Part shown: piece by piece, positions 22,305 through 30,894 of the stretch
Numbering within the stretch: position 1 is the stretch's first letter
How the letters are laid out: each line of letters begins with the position of its first letter
Assembly: GCA_001770725.1 (NCBI GenBank)
Contig: MERU01000009.1
Coordinates: forward strand, 124,001 to 188,000
Length of the DNA: 64,000 bases
Direction of reading: 5' to 3'
Origin: Burkholderiales bacterium RIFCSPHIGHO2_01_FULL_63_240
GTDB lineage: Bacteria; Pseudomonadota; Gammaproteobacteria; Burkholderiales; Burkholderiaceae_C
The notes under the pieces: generated by a model
What the model was told of the DNA's origin: nothing
Seen by the model: the letters and a program-made list of their open reading frames with translations, nothing else
Database searches by the model: none
Position numbers and translations under genes: made by a program

Positions 22305-23888
22305 TCAGGAGCCGGTGCGCGCCTGTGCGAGCTGGGTTCTGGACTCTTGGGCGAAGGCATCGGCATAGCGCTGGCGCAGCAGGTTCTTCTGCACCTTGCC
22401 CATGGCGTTGCGTGGCAGCTCGTCGGCCACGAAGACGCGCTTGGGGCACTTGAAGGCCGAGAGTTGCTCGCGCATGGCGCGGATGACCTCGGCCTCGTCG
22501 AGCACGTGGCCCGCCTGGGTGGTGAGCACGGCCACCACGCCTTCGCCGAAGTCGGGGTGGGGCACACCGATGACGGCGGACTCGGTCACGCCGGGCAGGC
22601 GGTCGAGCAGGCTTTCCACTTCGGCGGGGTAGACGTTGAGCCCACCGGTGATGACGAGGTCCTTCGCGCGGCCGACCAGGTGCAATCGGCCATCGTGGTC
22701 GATGCGGCCGACATCGCCGGTGCGGAACCAGCCGTCGGGCGTGAAGGCTGCGGCGGTCTTCTCGGGCATGCCCAGGTAGCCGACGAAGACGTTGGGCCCA
22801 CGCACCTCGACGTGGCCGGTCTGATCGGCTGCGAGCGGCGCGCCTTCGTCGTCGACGATGCGCAACTGGACGCCGGGCAGGGGCTTGCCCACGCTGCCCG
22901 CCACGCGCGCGCCCTCGCGGCTGCGGCAAGGGTTGGAGCAGAGCATGCCGGTTTCGCTCATGCCGTAGCGCTCGAGGATGGTGTGGCCGGTGCGGGCCTG
23001 GAAGGCTTCGAAGGCGGTGGGCGACAGGGGGGCCGAGCCGCTGATGAACAGGCGCATGCCTTGCACCAGGTCGCGCTGGAGTTCCGGCTGGGCCAGCAGG
23101 CGGCCGTACATGGTGGGCACGCCCATGAAGAGCGTGGCTTGTGGTGCGCTGCGGTCGGCGATGTGGTGGAGCACGGCCGTGGGCTGGAAGGCATCGAGCC
23201 AGCGCATGGGGGTGCCCGAGAGCAGCGCGCAATGGCAAGCCACGAACAGGCCGTGGATGTGGAAGATGGGCAGGGCGTGCACCAGGCAGTCGTCGTGGCG
23301 CCAGTCCCAGTGGCGCAACAGGGTGCGCGCGTTGCTCAGCAGGTTGCCGTGCGTGAGCATCGCGCCCTTGCTGCGGCCCGTGGTGCCCGAGGTGTAGAGG
23401 ATGGCGGCGAGTTCGCCCTCGTGGCGGGGCTCGGTCTCGTGCTGGTCGCTGTGCAGGCAGGCGTGGGTCAGCAGGCTGCCGTTGCCCTGCGTGCCCAGTG
23501 TGAAGAGGTGACCGACCTGCCCGTGCGCCGCCAGCGGGATCACCCACTCCTGGTCGTCGGGGCGGCACACCAGCACGGCCGGGCGGGCGTCTTCCAGGAA
23601 GTAGCCCAGCTCGGCGGCGCGGTAGGCCGGGTTCAGTGGCAGGAAGACGGCACCGCAGCGCAAGGTGGCCAGGTACAGCACCAGCGCTTCAACCGATTTG
23701 TCGAGGTGCGCGGCCACGATGGGCGGGTGCCCGTTGCGGCCTTGCAGGTGCAGGCTGCCCAGCAGGTTGGCCACCATGGCCGTGGCGCGGTCCAGGTCGT
23801 CCCAGGTCCAGGTGCCGCGTTCGGACAGGATCGCGGCGTCCTGGCGCGTGACGGGCCAGCCGCCTTGCAGCGCGGTGAACAGGTTCAT
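22305..23888 (-). CDS. matB: Malonyl-CoA synthetase
   Basis: The 527-residue acyl-CoA synthetase carries the P-loop (ILYTSGTTGRSKGAM), HALPIFHIHGLFVACHCALL, LFISGSAPLSPTAFEAF, ERYGMSETGMLCSNP and GYLGMPEKTAAAFTPDGWF. The A8 region has LVGRAKDLVITGGLNVYP and the catalytic lysine lies in NAMGKVQKNLLRQRY. The SGSAPL, ERYGMSET and MPEKTA blocks follow the MatB malonyl-CoA synthetases more closely than other members. The reaction is malonate + ATP + CoA to malonyl-CoA. ATG 23888 begins MNLFTALQGGWP. No matA decarboxylase is nearby, so malonate may feed fatty acid or polyketide synthesis. Confidence 0.85.
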   Translation of the reverse strand: MNLFTALQGGWPVTRQDAAILSERGTWTWDDLDRATAMVANLLGSLHLQGRNGHPPIVAAHLDKSVEALVLYLATLRCGAVFLPLNPAYRAAELGYFLEDARPAVLVCRPDDQEWVIPLAAHGQVGHLFTLGTQGNGSLLTHACLHSDQHETEPRHEGELAAILYTSGTTGRSKGAMLTHGNLLSNARTLLRHWDWRHDDCLVHALPIFHIHGLFVACHCALLSGTPMRWLDAFQPTAVLHHIADRSAPQATLFMGVPTMYGRLLAQPELQRDLVQGMRLFISGSAPLSPTAFEAFQARTGHTILERYGMSETGMLCSNPCRSREGARVAGSVGKPLPGVQLRIVDDEGAPLAADQTGHVEVRGPNVFVGYLGMPEKTAAAFTPDGWFRTGDVGRIDHDGRLHLVGRAKDLVITGGLNVYPAEVESLLDRLPGVTESAVIGVPHPDFGEGVVAVLTTQAGHVLDEAEVIRAMREQLSAFKCPKRVFVADELPRNAMGKVQKNLLRQRYADAFAQESRTQLAQARTGS

Positions 23889-23940
23889 GGTGGTTTCCGG
23901 TGCTGTGCCGGCGCGGTGTGCGCCAGGCCGTTACGGTAAC

Positions 23941-26334
23941 TCAAGCCGCGTCGTTCGCCGCGCGCGGTGCGGGTGGGGTGGTGCCGGGGTCGATGTCGTG
24001 GCGATGCAGGTGGATGCGGTTGCGGCCCAGCCGCTTGGCGGCGTAGAGCGCCTCGTCGGCCTGCGCCATCATGGCGTCGATGCCGTGGTGTTCGGGGCGC
24101 CACTGCACGGCGCCGATGCTCACGGTGGCGCGGATGGTGTGCGCACCAACCTCGATGGGGCGCAGGTCGAGCGAGGCGCGCACGCGTTCGAGAGCGTGCA
24201 TGGCCTCGTCCTGCGGGGTGTTGCTCAGCAGCACCGCAAACTCCTCGCCGCCGATGCGCGCGGCCGTGTCGCTGTCGCGCAGCGACTCGCGCAACACCTC
24301 GGCAAAGACCTTGAGCACGGCATCACCGGCCGCATGGCCATGCGTGTCGTTGATCTGCTTGAAGTGGTCCAGGTCCATCAGGGCCACGGTCAGGGGGCTG
24401 CCGTAGCGGCGTGTCTGGGCCAGGCTGGCGTCGGCCACGTCGAAGAACTGGCGGCGGTTGGCCAGGCCCGTGAGCGTGTCGCGGCTGGCCAGGCGCATGA
24501 GCTCGGCCTCGGCGGCTTCACGTGCCGTTTCCTGCTCCCGTGCATGAAAGAGCGTGCCCAGTGTCACCACCAGCGGCTCGAGCAGTTGCACCAGTTGCTC
24601 GTCGAAATCTTCGGGCCGGTTGCCCAGGCCGATCATGCCCACCACCTGGTGGTCGAAGCGGATGGGCAGGCCCAGGAAGTTGCGCAGCTCGGCGCGGTGC
24701 TGGGGCAGCTCGCCGGCCAGCGGGTGGCGCACCGGGTGGTTGATGAGCACGACCTCGTTGGTCGTCACGGCCTGGCCAAAGCAGCTGTCGAGGGCGCGCA
24801 GCACGGCCGACTCGCGCCGGGGCGTGTCCACCAGCGGGTCGGTCAGGGTGTCGCGCCACTCGTTGTCGGACAGCGTGGGGATGCGCAGGTAGGGCCGGCC
24901 TTGCGTGTCGCGTTGCACGACGCCGATGAAGCCGAAATGGCAATCGCTGATGCGAAGCAGCGGCTCGAACAGCGCCTCGCAGGCGTCCTGCACGCTGCGG
25001 TTGAGCAGGAAGGAGGTCTGGGCCTGGTTGAGCAGGTCGAGCAGCTGGCGCTGCCGGTTGCGCAGGCCCTCCTTCTGCTTGTCCTCGGTGATGTCGATGA
25101 GCGTGCCGACCACGCGGCGCGGCTCGCCCCGCCTGTCGTGCTCGACGACGCGGCCGTGGCTGCGCACCCAGATGTGGTGGCCGCGCTTGTGGCGGATGCG
25201 GTACTCGACCATGACGACGTCGTTGCCGCGGTCGCGATAGCGCTCGCTGGCGCGCTCGATGGCCATGCGGTCGTGCGGGTGCACCAGGTCCATCCACACC
25301 AGCTGGCTGTGTTCCAGCTCGTCTTCGCGGTAGCCGAGCATGGCGCCTGCACGCGTGTTGAGCAGGCGCTCTTGCGTGGCGAGGTTGAGGTCCCAGGTGC
25401 CGATGCGGGCGGACTCGAGCGCCAGGTACAGGCGCTCCTTGGTCGATTCGATCGAGGCCTCGAGCTGCTTTTGGCGGGTGAGGTCGAAGAGGTAACCCCG
25501 GATGCGCAGCAAGCGGCCGTTTTCGTCGCGGTCGGCCTGGGTGACCTGGTTGATCCAGCGGGCATGCCGGCCAGTGGTCTGCAGGCGGTAGCTGATCTCC
25601 AGCTCGGGCAACTCGCCCACCTGGTGGCTGCTCAGGCCGGTGCGCCACAGCTCCTGGTCATCGGGGTGGACGATGGTCTCGAAGGGGCGGCCGCTGCGCA
25701 GCTCGCGCGCCAGGGTGTCGCCCAGCAGCACGTCGAGGTTGGCCGACAGGTAAGTGGCGCGTGGCGGGTGGCCCGTGTCCCAGACCACGGCGCCCACCGG
25801 GCCTTCGGCGAAGAGGGTGCGCTCCTGGTGGCTCAGCAGGCCTTCGCGGCGCTGCTGCAACTGGTCTTGTGCCAGCTGGGTGAAGCGAGCGAGGTGGGCC
25901 AGCTTGCGCTCGTCGAAGTCGTGGCGGGGGCGCTGGTCGAGCACGGCGACGGTGCCCACGACCTGGCCGTCGAAGACCAGGGGCATGGCCGCGTAAAAGC
26001 GCAGCGGCGGCACGCGCTGGGTGACGAGGTCGAGGTCGGCGAAACGTTCGTCGAGGCGCAGGTCGTGCGCCAGGATGGGGCGGCCACTGGCGACCACGTG
26101 GGCACACAGGCTCTGCTCACGTCGCCAGTGCGTGTGGCGGGTGCCATGGTGGGCCTTGAACCAGAGGGTGTCGCGGTCGAGCAGGGTGATCACGCACACC
26201 GGCACCTCCAGCACCTCGGCCACGGTCATGGCCAGCCGTTGCAGGGCGTCATCCTGGCCGATCTCCAGCAGACCCAGGCTGTCGAGCACAGCCAGTCTCA
26301 GGTCTTCGTCCCGGGGCAGGGCGGCAGCGGGCAT
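23941..26334 (-). CDS. GAF-PAS-GAF-GGDEF diguanylate cyclase
   Basis: A 797-residue cytoplasmic multidomain protein. An N-terminal GAF domain (DDALQRLAMTVAEVLEVPVC, about 25-165) is followed by two PAS domains with PAC segments (HPDDQELW, GYLFDLTRQK; YRIRHKRGHHIWVR, GTLIDITEDK). A second GAF-like domain spans about 440-610, and a C-terminal GGDEF domain has the intact RIGGEEFAVLL active site. An RDSD sequence five residues upstream is an RxxD inhibitory site. It should make cyclic di-GMP with product inhibition. There are no membrane segments, so the input is soluble. No EAL partner is adjacent. The start is ATG 26334. Confidence 0.93.
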   Translation of the reverse strand: MPAAALPRDEDLRLAVLDSLGLLEIGQDDALQRLAMTVAEVLEVPVCVITLLDRDTLWFKAHHGTRHTHWRREQSLCAHVVASGRPILAHDLRLDERFADLDLVTQRVPPLRFYAAMPLVFDGQVVGTVAVLDQRPRHDFDERKLAHLARFTQLAQDQLQQRREGLLSHQERTLFAEGPVGAVVWDTGHPPRATYLSANLDVLLGDTLARELRSGRPFETIVHPDDQELWRTGLSSHQVGELPELEISYRLQTTGRHARWINQVTQADRDENGRLLRIRGYLFDLTRQKQLEASIESTKERLYLALESARIGTWDLNLATQERLLNTRAGAMLGYREDELEHSQLVWMDLVHPHDRMAIERASERYRDRGNDVVMVEYRIRHKRGHHIWVRSHGRVVEHDRRGEPRRVVGTLIDITEDKQKEGLRNRQRQLLDLLNQAQTSFLLNRSVQDACEALFEPLLRISDCHFGFIGVVQRDTQGRPYLRIPTLSDNEWRDTLTDPLVDTPRRESAVLRALDSCFGQAVTTNEVVLINHPVRHPLAGELPQHRAELRNFLGLPIRFDHQVVGMIGLGNRPEDFDEQLVQLLEPLVVTLGTLFHAREQETAREAAEAELMRLASRDTLTGLANRRQFFDVADASLAQTRRYGSPLTVALMDLDHFKQINDTHGHAAGDAVLKVFAEVLRESLRDSDTAARIGGEEFAVLLSNTPQDEAMHALERVRASLDLRPIEVGAHTIRATVSIGAVQWRPEHHGIDAMMAQADEALYAAKRLGRNRIHLHRHDIDPGTTPPAPRAANDAA

Positions 26335-26590
26335 GCAGCGTGACTCCGTCTGGGGTGAGCGTGAGCGGTGGCACGGTCGCGCTCAGGTCCCTACCTGCAG
26401 ACTCCCGTGAAACCAACATCATGTTACAAGTGACGGCGCCGTTTCGCGAGGGTCATCACGGGTTTTCTGCATCGGCCGGTCCCCGAAAGCCGGCGATTTC
26501 AGGGGGTGAACGACCACCGCCTGTTCTGTTGACAGGCGGCGACAGTTCCGGGTGCCTGCGGGGTTGTCATGCCGCCGTCACGCCGCCAGG

Positions 26591-28258
26591 TCAGGCGTCG
26601 ATGGCTGAAGCCGAGCCCGCCTGCTTGCGCAGCTCGAACTTCTGGATCTTGCCGGTGGAGGTTTTGGGCAGCTCGCCGAACACCACCGCGCGCGGGACCT
26701 TGAAGCCCGCCAGGTGCTGGCGGCAGTGCTTGACGATGTCTTCGGCGGTGACCTGGGCGCCGGCTTTCAGCTCGATGAAGGCGCAAGGCGTCTCGCCCCA
26801 CTTCTCATCGGGCTTGGCGACCACGGCCGCGGCCATCACGGCCGGGTGGCGGTAGAGCACGTCTTCGACCTCGATGGACGAGATGTTCTCGCCGCCCGAG
26901 ATGATGATGTCCTTGCTGCGGTCCTTGATCTTGACGTAGCCGTCGGGGTACATCACGGCCAGGTCGCCGGTGTGAAACCAGCCGCCACGGAAGGCCTCTT
27001 CGGTGGCCTTGGGGTTCTTGAGGTAGCCCTTCATCGTGATGTTGCCGCGGAACATGATCTCGCCCATGGTCTCGCCGTCGGCGGGCACGGGCTGCATGGT
27101 CAGCGGGTCCATCACGGCGATGTTGCGCTGCAGGTGGTAGTTGACGCCCTGGCGCGCGTTCAGTCGGGCGCGCTCGCCCACGTCGAGCTGGTCCCACGCT
27201 TCATGCTTGACGCACACCGCGGCCGGCCCGTAGATCTCGGTCAGGCCGTAGACGTGGGTGAGATCGAACCCCATCTGCTCCATGCCTTCGATCATGGCGG
27301 CGGGGGGCGCGGCGCCAGCCACCATGGCCTTGACCTGGTGCGTGATGCCTTGCTTGAGCTCGGCCGGCGCTGCCACCATGGCCGCGTGCACGATGGGTGC
27401 GCCGCAGTAGTGGGTCACGCCATGCGTGCGGATGGCGTCGAAGATGGCCTTCGGGTCGACCCGGCGCAGGCAGACGTTGACGGCCGCGCGCGCGGCCACC
27501 GTCCAGGGGAAGCACCAGCCGTTGCAGTGGAACATCGGCAGCGTCCACAGGTAGGTGGCGTGCTTGGGCATGTCCCACTCGAGGATGTTGGAGACGGCGT
27601 TCATGGCCGCACCCCGGTGGTGGTAGACCACGCCCTTGGGGTTGCCGGTGGTGCCCGAGGTGTAGTTCAGGCTGATGGCGTTCCACTCGTCCTCGGGCAG
27701 TTGCCAGGCAAAGCCGGCATCGCCTTCGGCCAGCAGCTGCTCGTACGTCAGGCTGCCGATGCGCTCGGCTTTGCCGGTGAACAGCGCGTCCTCGGTGTCG
27801 ATCACGAGGAGGGGCTCGGTGCGCGTGCGCAGCTTCAACGCGGCGGCGATGGTGCCGCTGAACTCGGGGTCGACGACGATGGCGCGGGCCTCACCGTGGT
27901 CGAGCATGAAGGCGATGGCCTCGGGGTCGAGCCGGGTGTTGAGGGTGTTGAGCACCGCGCCGGCCATCGGGATGCCGAAGTGGGCCTCGACCATGGGCGG
28001 CGTGTTGGGCAGCATCACGGCGACGGTGTCGCCCACGTTGATGCCGCGTTGCTTCAAGGCGCTGGCCAGTTGCCGGCAGCGGGCGTAGGTCTGCGACCAG
28101 GTCTGGCGCAGGGCTCCGTGGACGATGGCGGTGCGGTCGGGGTAGACGGCCGCGGTGCGCTCCAGGAAGCTCAAGGGGGTGAAGGGGGCGTGGTTGGCGG
28201 GGGTCTTCGGCAGGTCTTGCTCGTGGATGCGGGACGTCGTCTGAGGCTGGGGGGACAT
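26591..28258 (-). CDS. Acyl-CoA synthetase (AMP-forming, medium-chain type)
   Basis: This 555-residue protein has the P-loop in LNYTSGTTGNPKGVVYHHRG, LWTLPMFHCNGWCFPW, THVYGLTEIYGPAAVC, GWFHTGDLAVMYPDGYV and IKDRSKDIIISGGENISS. The catalytic lysine lies near the end in KTSTGKIQKFELR. The FHCNGWCFPW and GPAAVC blocks are typical of the group annotated as medium-chain or aromatic acyl-CoA ligases of beta-oxidation. ATG 28258 begins MSPQPQTTSRIHEQDLPKT. An aldehyde dehydrogenase and livHMGF lie to the right on the other strand. Substrate specificity cannot be read from these motifs. Confidence 0.9.
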   Translation of the reverse strand: MSPQPQTTSRIHEQDLPKTPANHAPFTPLSFLERTAAVYPDRTAIVHGALRQTWSQTYARCRQLASALKQRGINVGDTVAVMLPNTPPMVEAHFGIPMAGAVLNTLNTRLDPEAIAFMLDHGEARAIVVDPEFSGTIAAALKLRTRTEPLLVIDTEDALFTGKAERIGSLTYEQLLAEGDAGFAWQLPEDEWNAISLNYTSGTTGNPKGVVYHHRGAAMNAVSNILEWDMPKHATYLWTLPMFHCNGWCFPWTVAARAAVNVCLRRVDPKAIFDAIRTHGVTHYCGAPIVHAAMVAAPAELKQGITHQVKAMVAGAAPPAAMIEGMEQMGFDLTHVYGLTEIYGPAAVCVKHEAWDQLDVGERARLNARQGVNYHLQRNIAVMDPLTMQPVPADGETMGEIMFRGNITMKGYLKNPKATEEAFRGGWFHTGDLAVMYPDGYVKIKDRSKDIIISGGENISSIEVEDVLYRHPAVMAAAVVAKPDEKWGETPCAFIELKAGAQVTAEDIVKHCRQHLAGFKVPRAVVFGELPKTSTGKIQKFELRKQAGSASAIDA

Positions 28259-28396
28259 GGGGTTCTCCGTTGGTTCAGGCCCCTCGTGAGGGCCGGCGAA
28301 GATCCTGCGCCAGGTTAACCCTGGTGCGCATCGGGCCATTCCCCTGTGCCAAATCAGGACACCGGGGGGCGTGCAACGCAGCGCGGTGAGCGGGCC

Positions 28397-28657
28397 TCAG
28401 CCCGCGTCGCTGGCGCCGCCTTCGGGGGGGGCGTCCGCCTCGACCCGGATGCGCGCGCCCGGCATGCTCACCACCTGGCCCGCGCGGATCTTGGCCGTCT
28501 TGCGCAACTCCTCCTGGCCATCGACCTGCACCAGGCCGTCGGCCACCATGGCCTTGGCCTGCCCGCCGCTGTTGGCCAGGCCGCAGGCCTTGATCAGGCT
28601 GTCGAGGGTGATGAATTCGCCGCGGAGCGGGAAGGTGATCTGCTGGAGACGGGTCAT
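28397..28657 (-). CDS. S4-domain RNA-binding protein (YbcJ-like)
   Basis: The 86-residue protein is essentially one S4 domain: FITLDSLIKACGLANSGGQA, KAMVADGLVQVDGQEELRK, KIRAGQVVSMPGARIRVEAD. It matches the YbcJ/YaaA group of small basic RNA-binding proteins, likely ribosome- or tRNA-associated. ATG 28657 gives MTRLQQITFPLRGEF; the frame runs on to 28744, but the extra residues are arginine-rich and unlike the family. A divergent gene, the RHH-like protein, starts 181 bp away. Confidence 0.88.
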   Translation of the reverse strand: MTRLQQITFPLRGEFITLDSLIKACGLANSGGQAKAMVADGLVQVDGQEELRKTAKIRAGQVVSMPGARIRVEADAPPEGGASDAG

Positions 28658-28838
28658 GTGGGGGAGTGAGACGGGGAAAACAGGCGCTTGCCTCAGGGAA
28701 AACCGGCGTCGCGCCATGCTGCGCCGCGCGATGGCTGCAGGCACAATGTCATGATTTGGTGCGCGTCGTGTTCAGATGCGCGTCCGCTACGCTTGTGACA
28801 TTGTCACCTCTGGGGCCCACGAGGCCCCCTGCTTCCGA

Positions 28839-29318
28839 ATGAGCCTGAAAAGAACCGACCTCGCCAAGAACCTGAATCTCAAGATCCAGGGCCAGATGCA
28901 GCACGCCGCCATCCCCAGCCGCTTCGCGCAGGCGGCTGCCTTGCCCGATCGCCGTGAACAGCGCAAACTGGATCAGGCAGCTGGCCTGGTGCCATTTGCC
29001 GTGAAGCTGCACAAGGACCTGGTGGCCTTGCTCACCGAACGCGCCACCGCACGGCAGGTGCCGCTGCATGCCCTCGTTGACGAGGTGCTGCGAGCCGGCC
29101 TGGCCCAGCAGCCGGCCGAGTCGACGGCGGCACCCGTGGCCAGGAAGGTAGCCAGCAAGGCTGTGGCCGAGAAGGCGCCTGTCGCACCCAAGGTGGCCGC
29201 CAAGAAGGCAGCCCCCAAGCCGAACGAGAAGAAGGGCCCTGCTGAAAAGGCCCCCGCCAAGAAGGCCACCGCCACCAAGGCCACAGCGAAGAAAGCAGCC
29301 GCCAAGGCCGCCCGCTGA
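28839..29318 (+). CDS. RHH-like DNA-binding protein with histone H1-like lysine/alanine tail
   Basis: The 159-residue basic protein has two parts. Residues about 51-90 (VPFAVKLHKDLVALLTERAT, then RQVPLHALVDEVLRAGLAQ) follow the strand-helix-helix pattern of ribbon-helix-helix regulators. Residues 99-159 form a low-complexity tail with 16 lysines and many alanines (AKKAA, APAKKATA, ATAKKAAAKAA), like histone H1 C-terminal and AlgP/BpH1-type bacterial tails. The N-terminal 50 residues are also basic. ATG 28839 begins MSLKRTDLAKN; a frame open to 28776 is possible but overlaps a promoter-like stretch. The role in nucleoid or gene control is inferred. An aldehyde dehydrogenase follows 31 bp later. 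Confidence 0.75.
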   Translation: MSLKRTDLAKNLNLKIQGQMQHAAIPSRFAQAAALPDRREQRKLDQAAGLVPFAVKLHKDLVALLTERATARQVPLHALVDEVLRAGLAQQPAESTAAPVARKVASKAVAEKAPVAPKVAAKKAAPKPNEKKGPAEKAPAKKATATKATAKKAAAKAAR

Positions 29319-29349
29319 CCCGATCCACGCCAGCCCGATGGAGACCGCC

Positions 29350-30819
29350 ATGAACCGACCCCTGATGCACCTCGTTGACCCCCAGACCGGCGAATCCAAC
29401 CCGGAAGACATCCGCCGCGTCTTCGCTTCGCAGGAGGCCACGGCCATCGCCTGGCGTCAATCCACCATCGCCGAGCGCATCGCGCGGCTCAAGAAGCTGC
29501 GCGAAGCCATGCTCGCTCGCCGCGAGGACTTCTACGCGGCCTTCCAGAAGGACTACCACAAGCCCTCGGCCGAGGTCGAAGGCACCGAGTTCATGCCGGT
29601 GCTCGACGAGATCCGCCACGCCATCGGCAACCTCAAGAAGTGGGCCCAGCCCAAGCGCGTGTGGCCCACCATGACCACGATGGGCACCCAAGCCTGGGTG
29701 GAGGTGCAGCCGCGTGGCCGCGTGCTCATCGTCGCGCCCTGGAACTTCCCGCTCAACCTGTGCTTCGGCCCGCTCGTGTCGGCCCTGGCCGCTGGCAACA
29801 CCGTCATCCTCAAGCCCTCGGAGATGACGCCCGCCGTCAGCACCGTGATGGCCGAGGTCATCGCCGCCACCTTCCAGCCCAACGAAGTGGCCCTGTTCGA
29901 AGGCAGCCTGCCGACCTCGCAGGCGCTGCTCGAGCTGCCCTTCGACCACATCTTCTTCACCGGCTCGCCCGCCGTGGGCAAGGTCGTGATGGCGGCCGCC
30001 GCCAAGCACCTGACCAGCGTGACGCTGGAGCTGGGTGGCAAGTCGCCAGTCATCGTCGACGAGACCGCCGACATCAAGCTGGCGGCTGAAACGCTCATGT
30101 GGGGCAAGCTGACCAACTGCGGCCAGATCTGCGTGGCGCCCGACCACGTCTTCGTGCACGAGTCGATCCGCGAGCGCTTCGTGGCCGCCTGCCGCACCGT
30201 CATCGCCCAGCGCTACGGCGCCACGGCCGACGCGCAGCGCAACAGCCCCGACCTGACCCGCGTCATCAACCAGCGCCACACCCAGCGCATCGCCGGCCTG
30301 CTGCAGGACGCTGTCAGCCGCGGCGCCAAGGTGGCCGTGGGTGGCGAGGTGGACGTGTCGCAGTGCTTCATCGCACCGACGCTGCTCGAGCAGATCCCCG
30401 AAGACGCCTCGATCATGTCGGAAGAGATCTTCGGCCCGGTGCTGCCCATCATCGGTTTCACCAGCCTGGACAAGGTTGTGCGCGAGATCAACGCCAACCC
30501 CAAGCCGCTGGCGCTGTACATCTTCAGCACCGACAAGGCCCGCACGCGCGAGCTGATCGCCCAGACCAGCTCGGGCGGCGTGGCCATCAACCATTGCGTG
30601 CTGCATTACGCCCACGGCAACCTGCCCTTCGGCGGCGTGAACAACTCGGGCATCGGCAACGCCCACGGCGAGTACGGTTTCAAGGCCTTCTCGCACGAGC
30701 GCGCGGTGCTCAAGTCCGGCCCCATCATGATGGCCAAGCTGTTCTTCCCGCCCTACACCGGCTTCAAGCAGAAGCTCATCCGCTGGACGGTGGACTCGCT
30801 GCGACTGCCATCGCTGTGA
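29350..30819 (+). CDS. Aldehyde dehydrogenase (class 3/coniferyl-type)
   Basis: The 489-residue protein has the ALDH signatures: VLIVAPWNFPLNLC, PSEMTPA, the FFTGSPAVGK cofactor loop, the glutamate in LELGGKSP, and the catalytic cysteine in NCGQICVAPDHV. GNLPFGGVNNSGIGN follows. The C-terminal hydrophobic stretch with LFFPPYTGFKQKL is typical of membrane-associated class 3 fatty/aromatic aldehyde dehydrogenases. ATG 29350 has GGAG six bases upstream; an ATG at 29338 is also in frame. A strong terminator follows at 30855. The likely job is oxidation of long-chain or phenylpropanoid aldehydes to acids with NAD(P). Confidence 0.92.
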   Translation: MNRPLMHLVDPQTGESNPEDIRRVFASQEATAIAWRQSTIAERIARLKKLREAMLARREDFYAAFQKDYHKPSAEVEGTEFMPVLDEIRHAIGNLKKWAQPKRVWPTMTTMGTQAWVEVQPRGRVLIVAPWNFPLNLCFGPLVSALAAGNTVILKPSEMTPAVSTVMAEVIAATFQPNEVALFEGSLPTSQALLELPFDHIFFTGSPAVGKVVMAAAAKHLTSVTLELGGKSPVIVDETADIKLAAETLMWGKLTNCGQICVAPDHVFVHESIRERFVAACRTVIAQRYGATADAQRNSPDLTRVINQRHTQRIAGLLQDAVSRGAKVAVGGEVDVSQCFIAPTLLEQIPEDASIMSEEIFGPVLPIIGFTSLDKVVREINANPKPLALYIFSTDKARTRELIAQTSSGGVAINHCVLHYAHGNLPFGGVNNSGIGNAHGEYGFKAFSHERAVLKSGPIMMAKLFFPPYTGFKQKLIRWTVDSLRLPSL

Positions 30820-30854
30820 GCTGACCGATAATCCCGGCATTCCGATGGTCAACG

Positions 30855-30878
30855 GCCCGCCTTCCTGGCGGGCTTTTT
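30855..30878 (+). terminator. Intrinsic terminator after aldehyde dehydrogenase, just before livH
   Basis: GCCCGCC (30855-30861), loop TTCCT, GGCGGGC (30867-30873), then five T's. It ends 35 bases past the stop codon of the dehydrogenase and 16 bases before the livH start codon, so it could also act as a leader attenuator for livHMGF. Confidence 0.85.
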
Positions 30879-30894
30879 GCATGACGCCGATACC

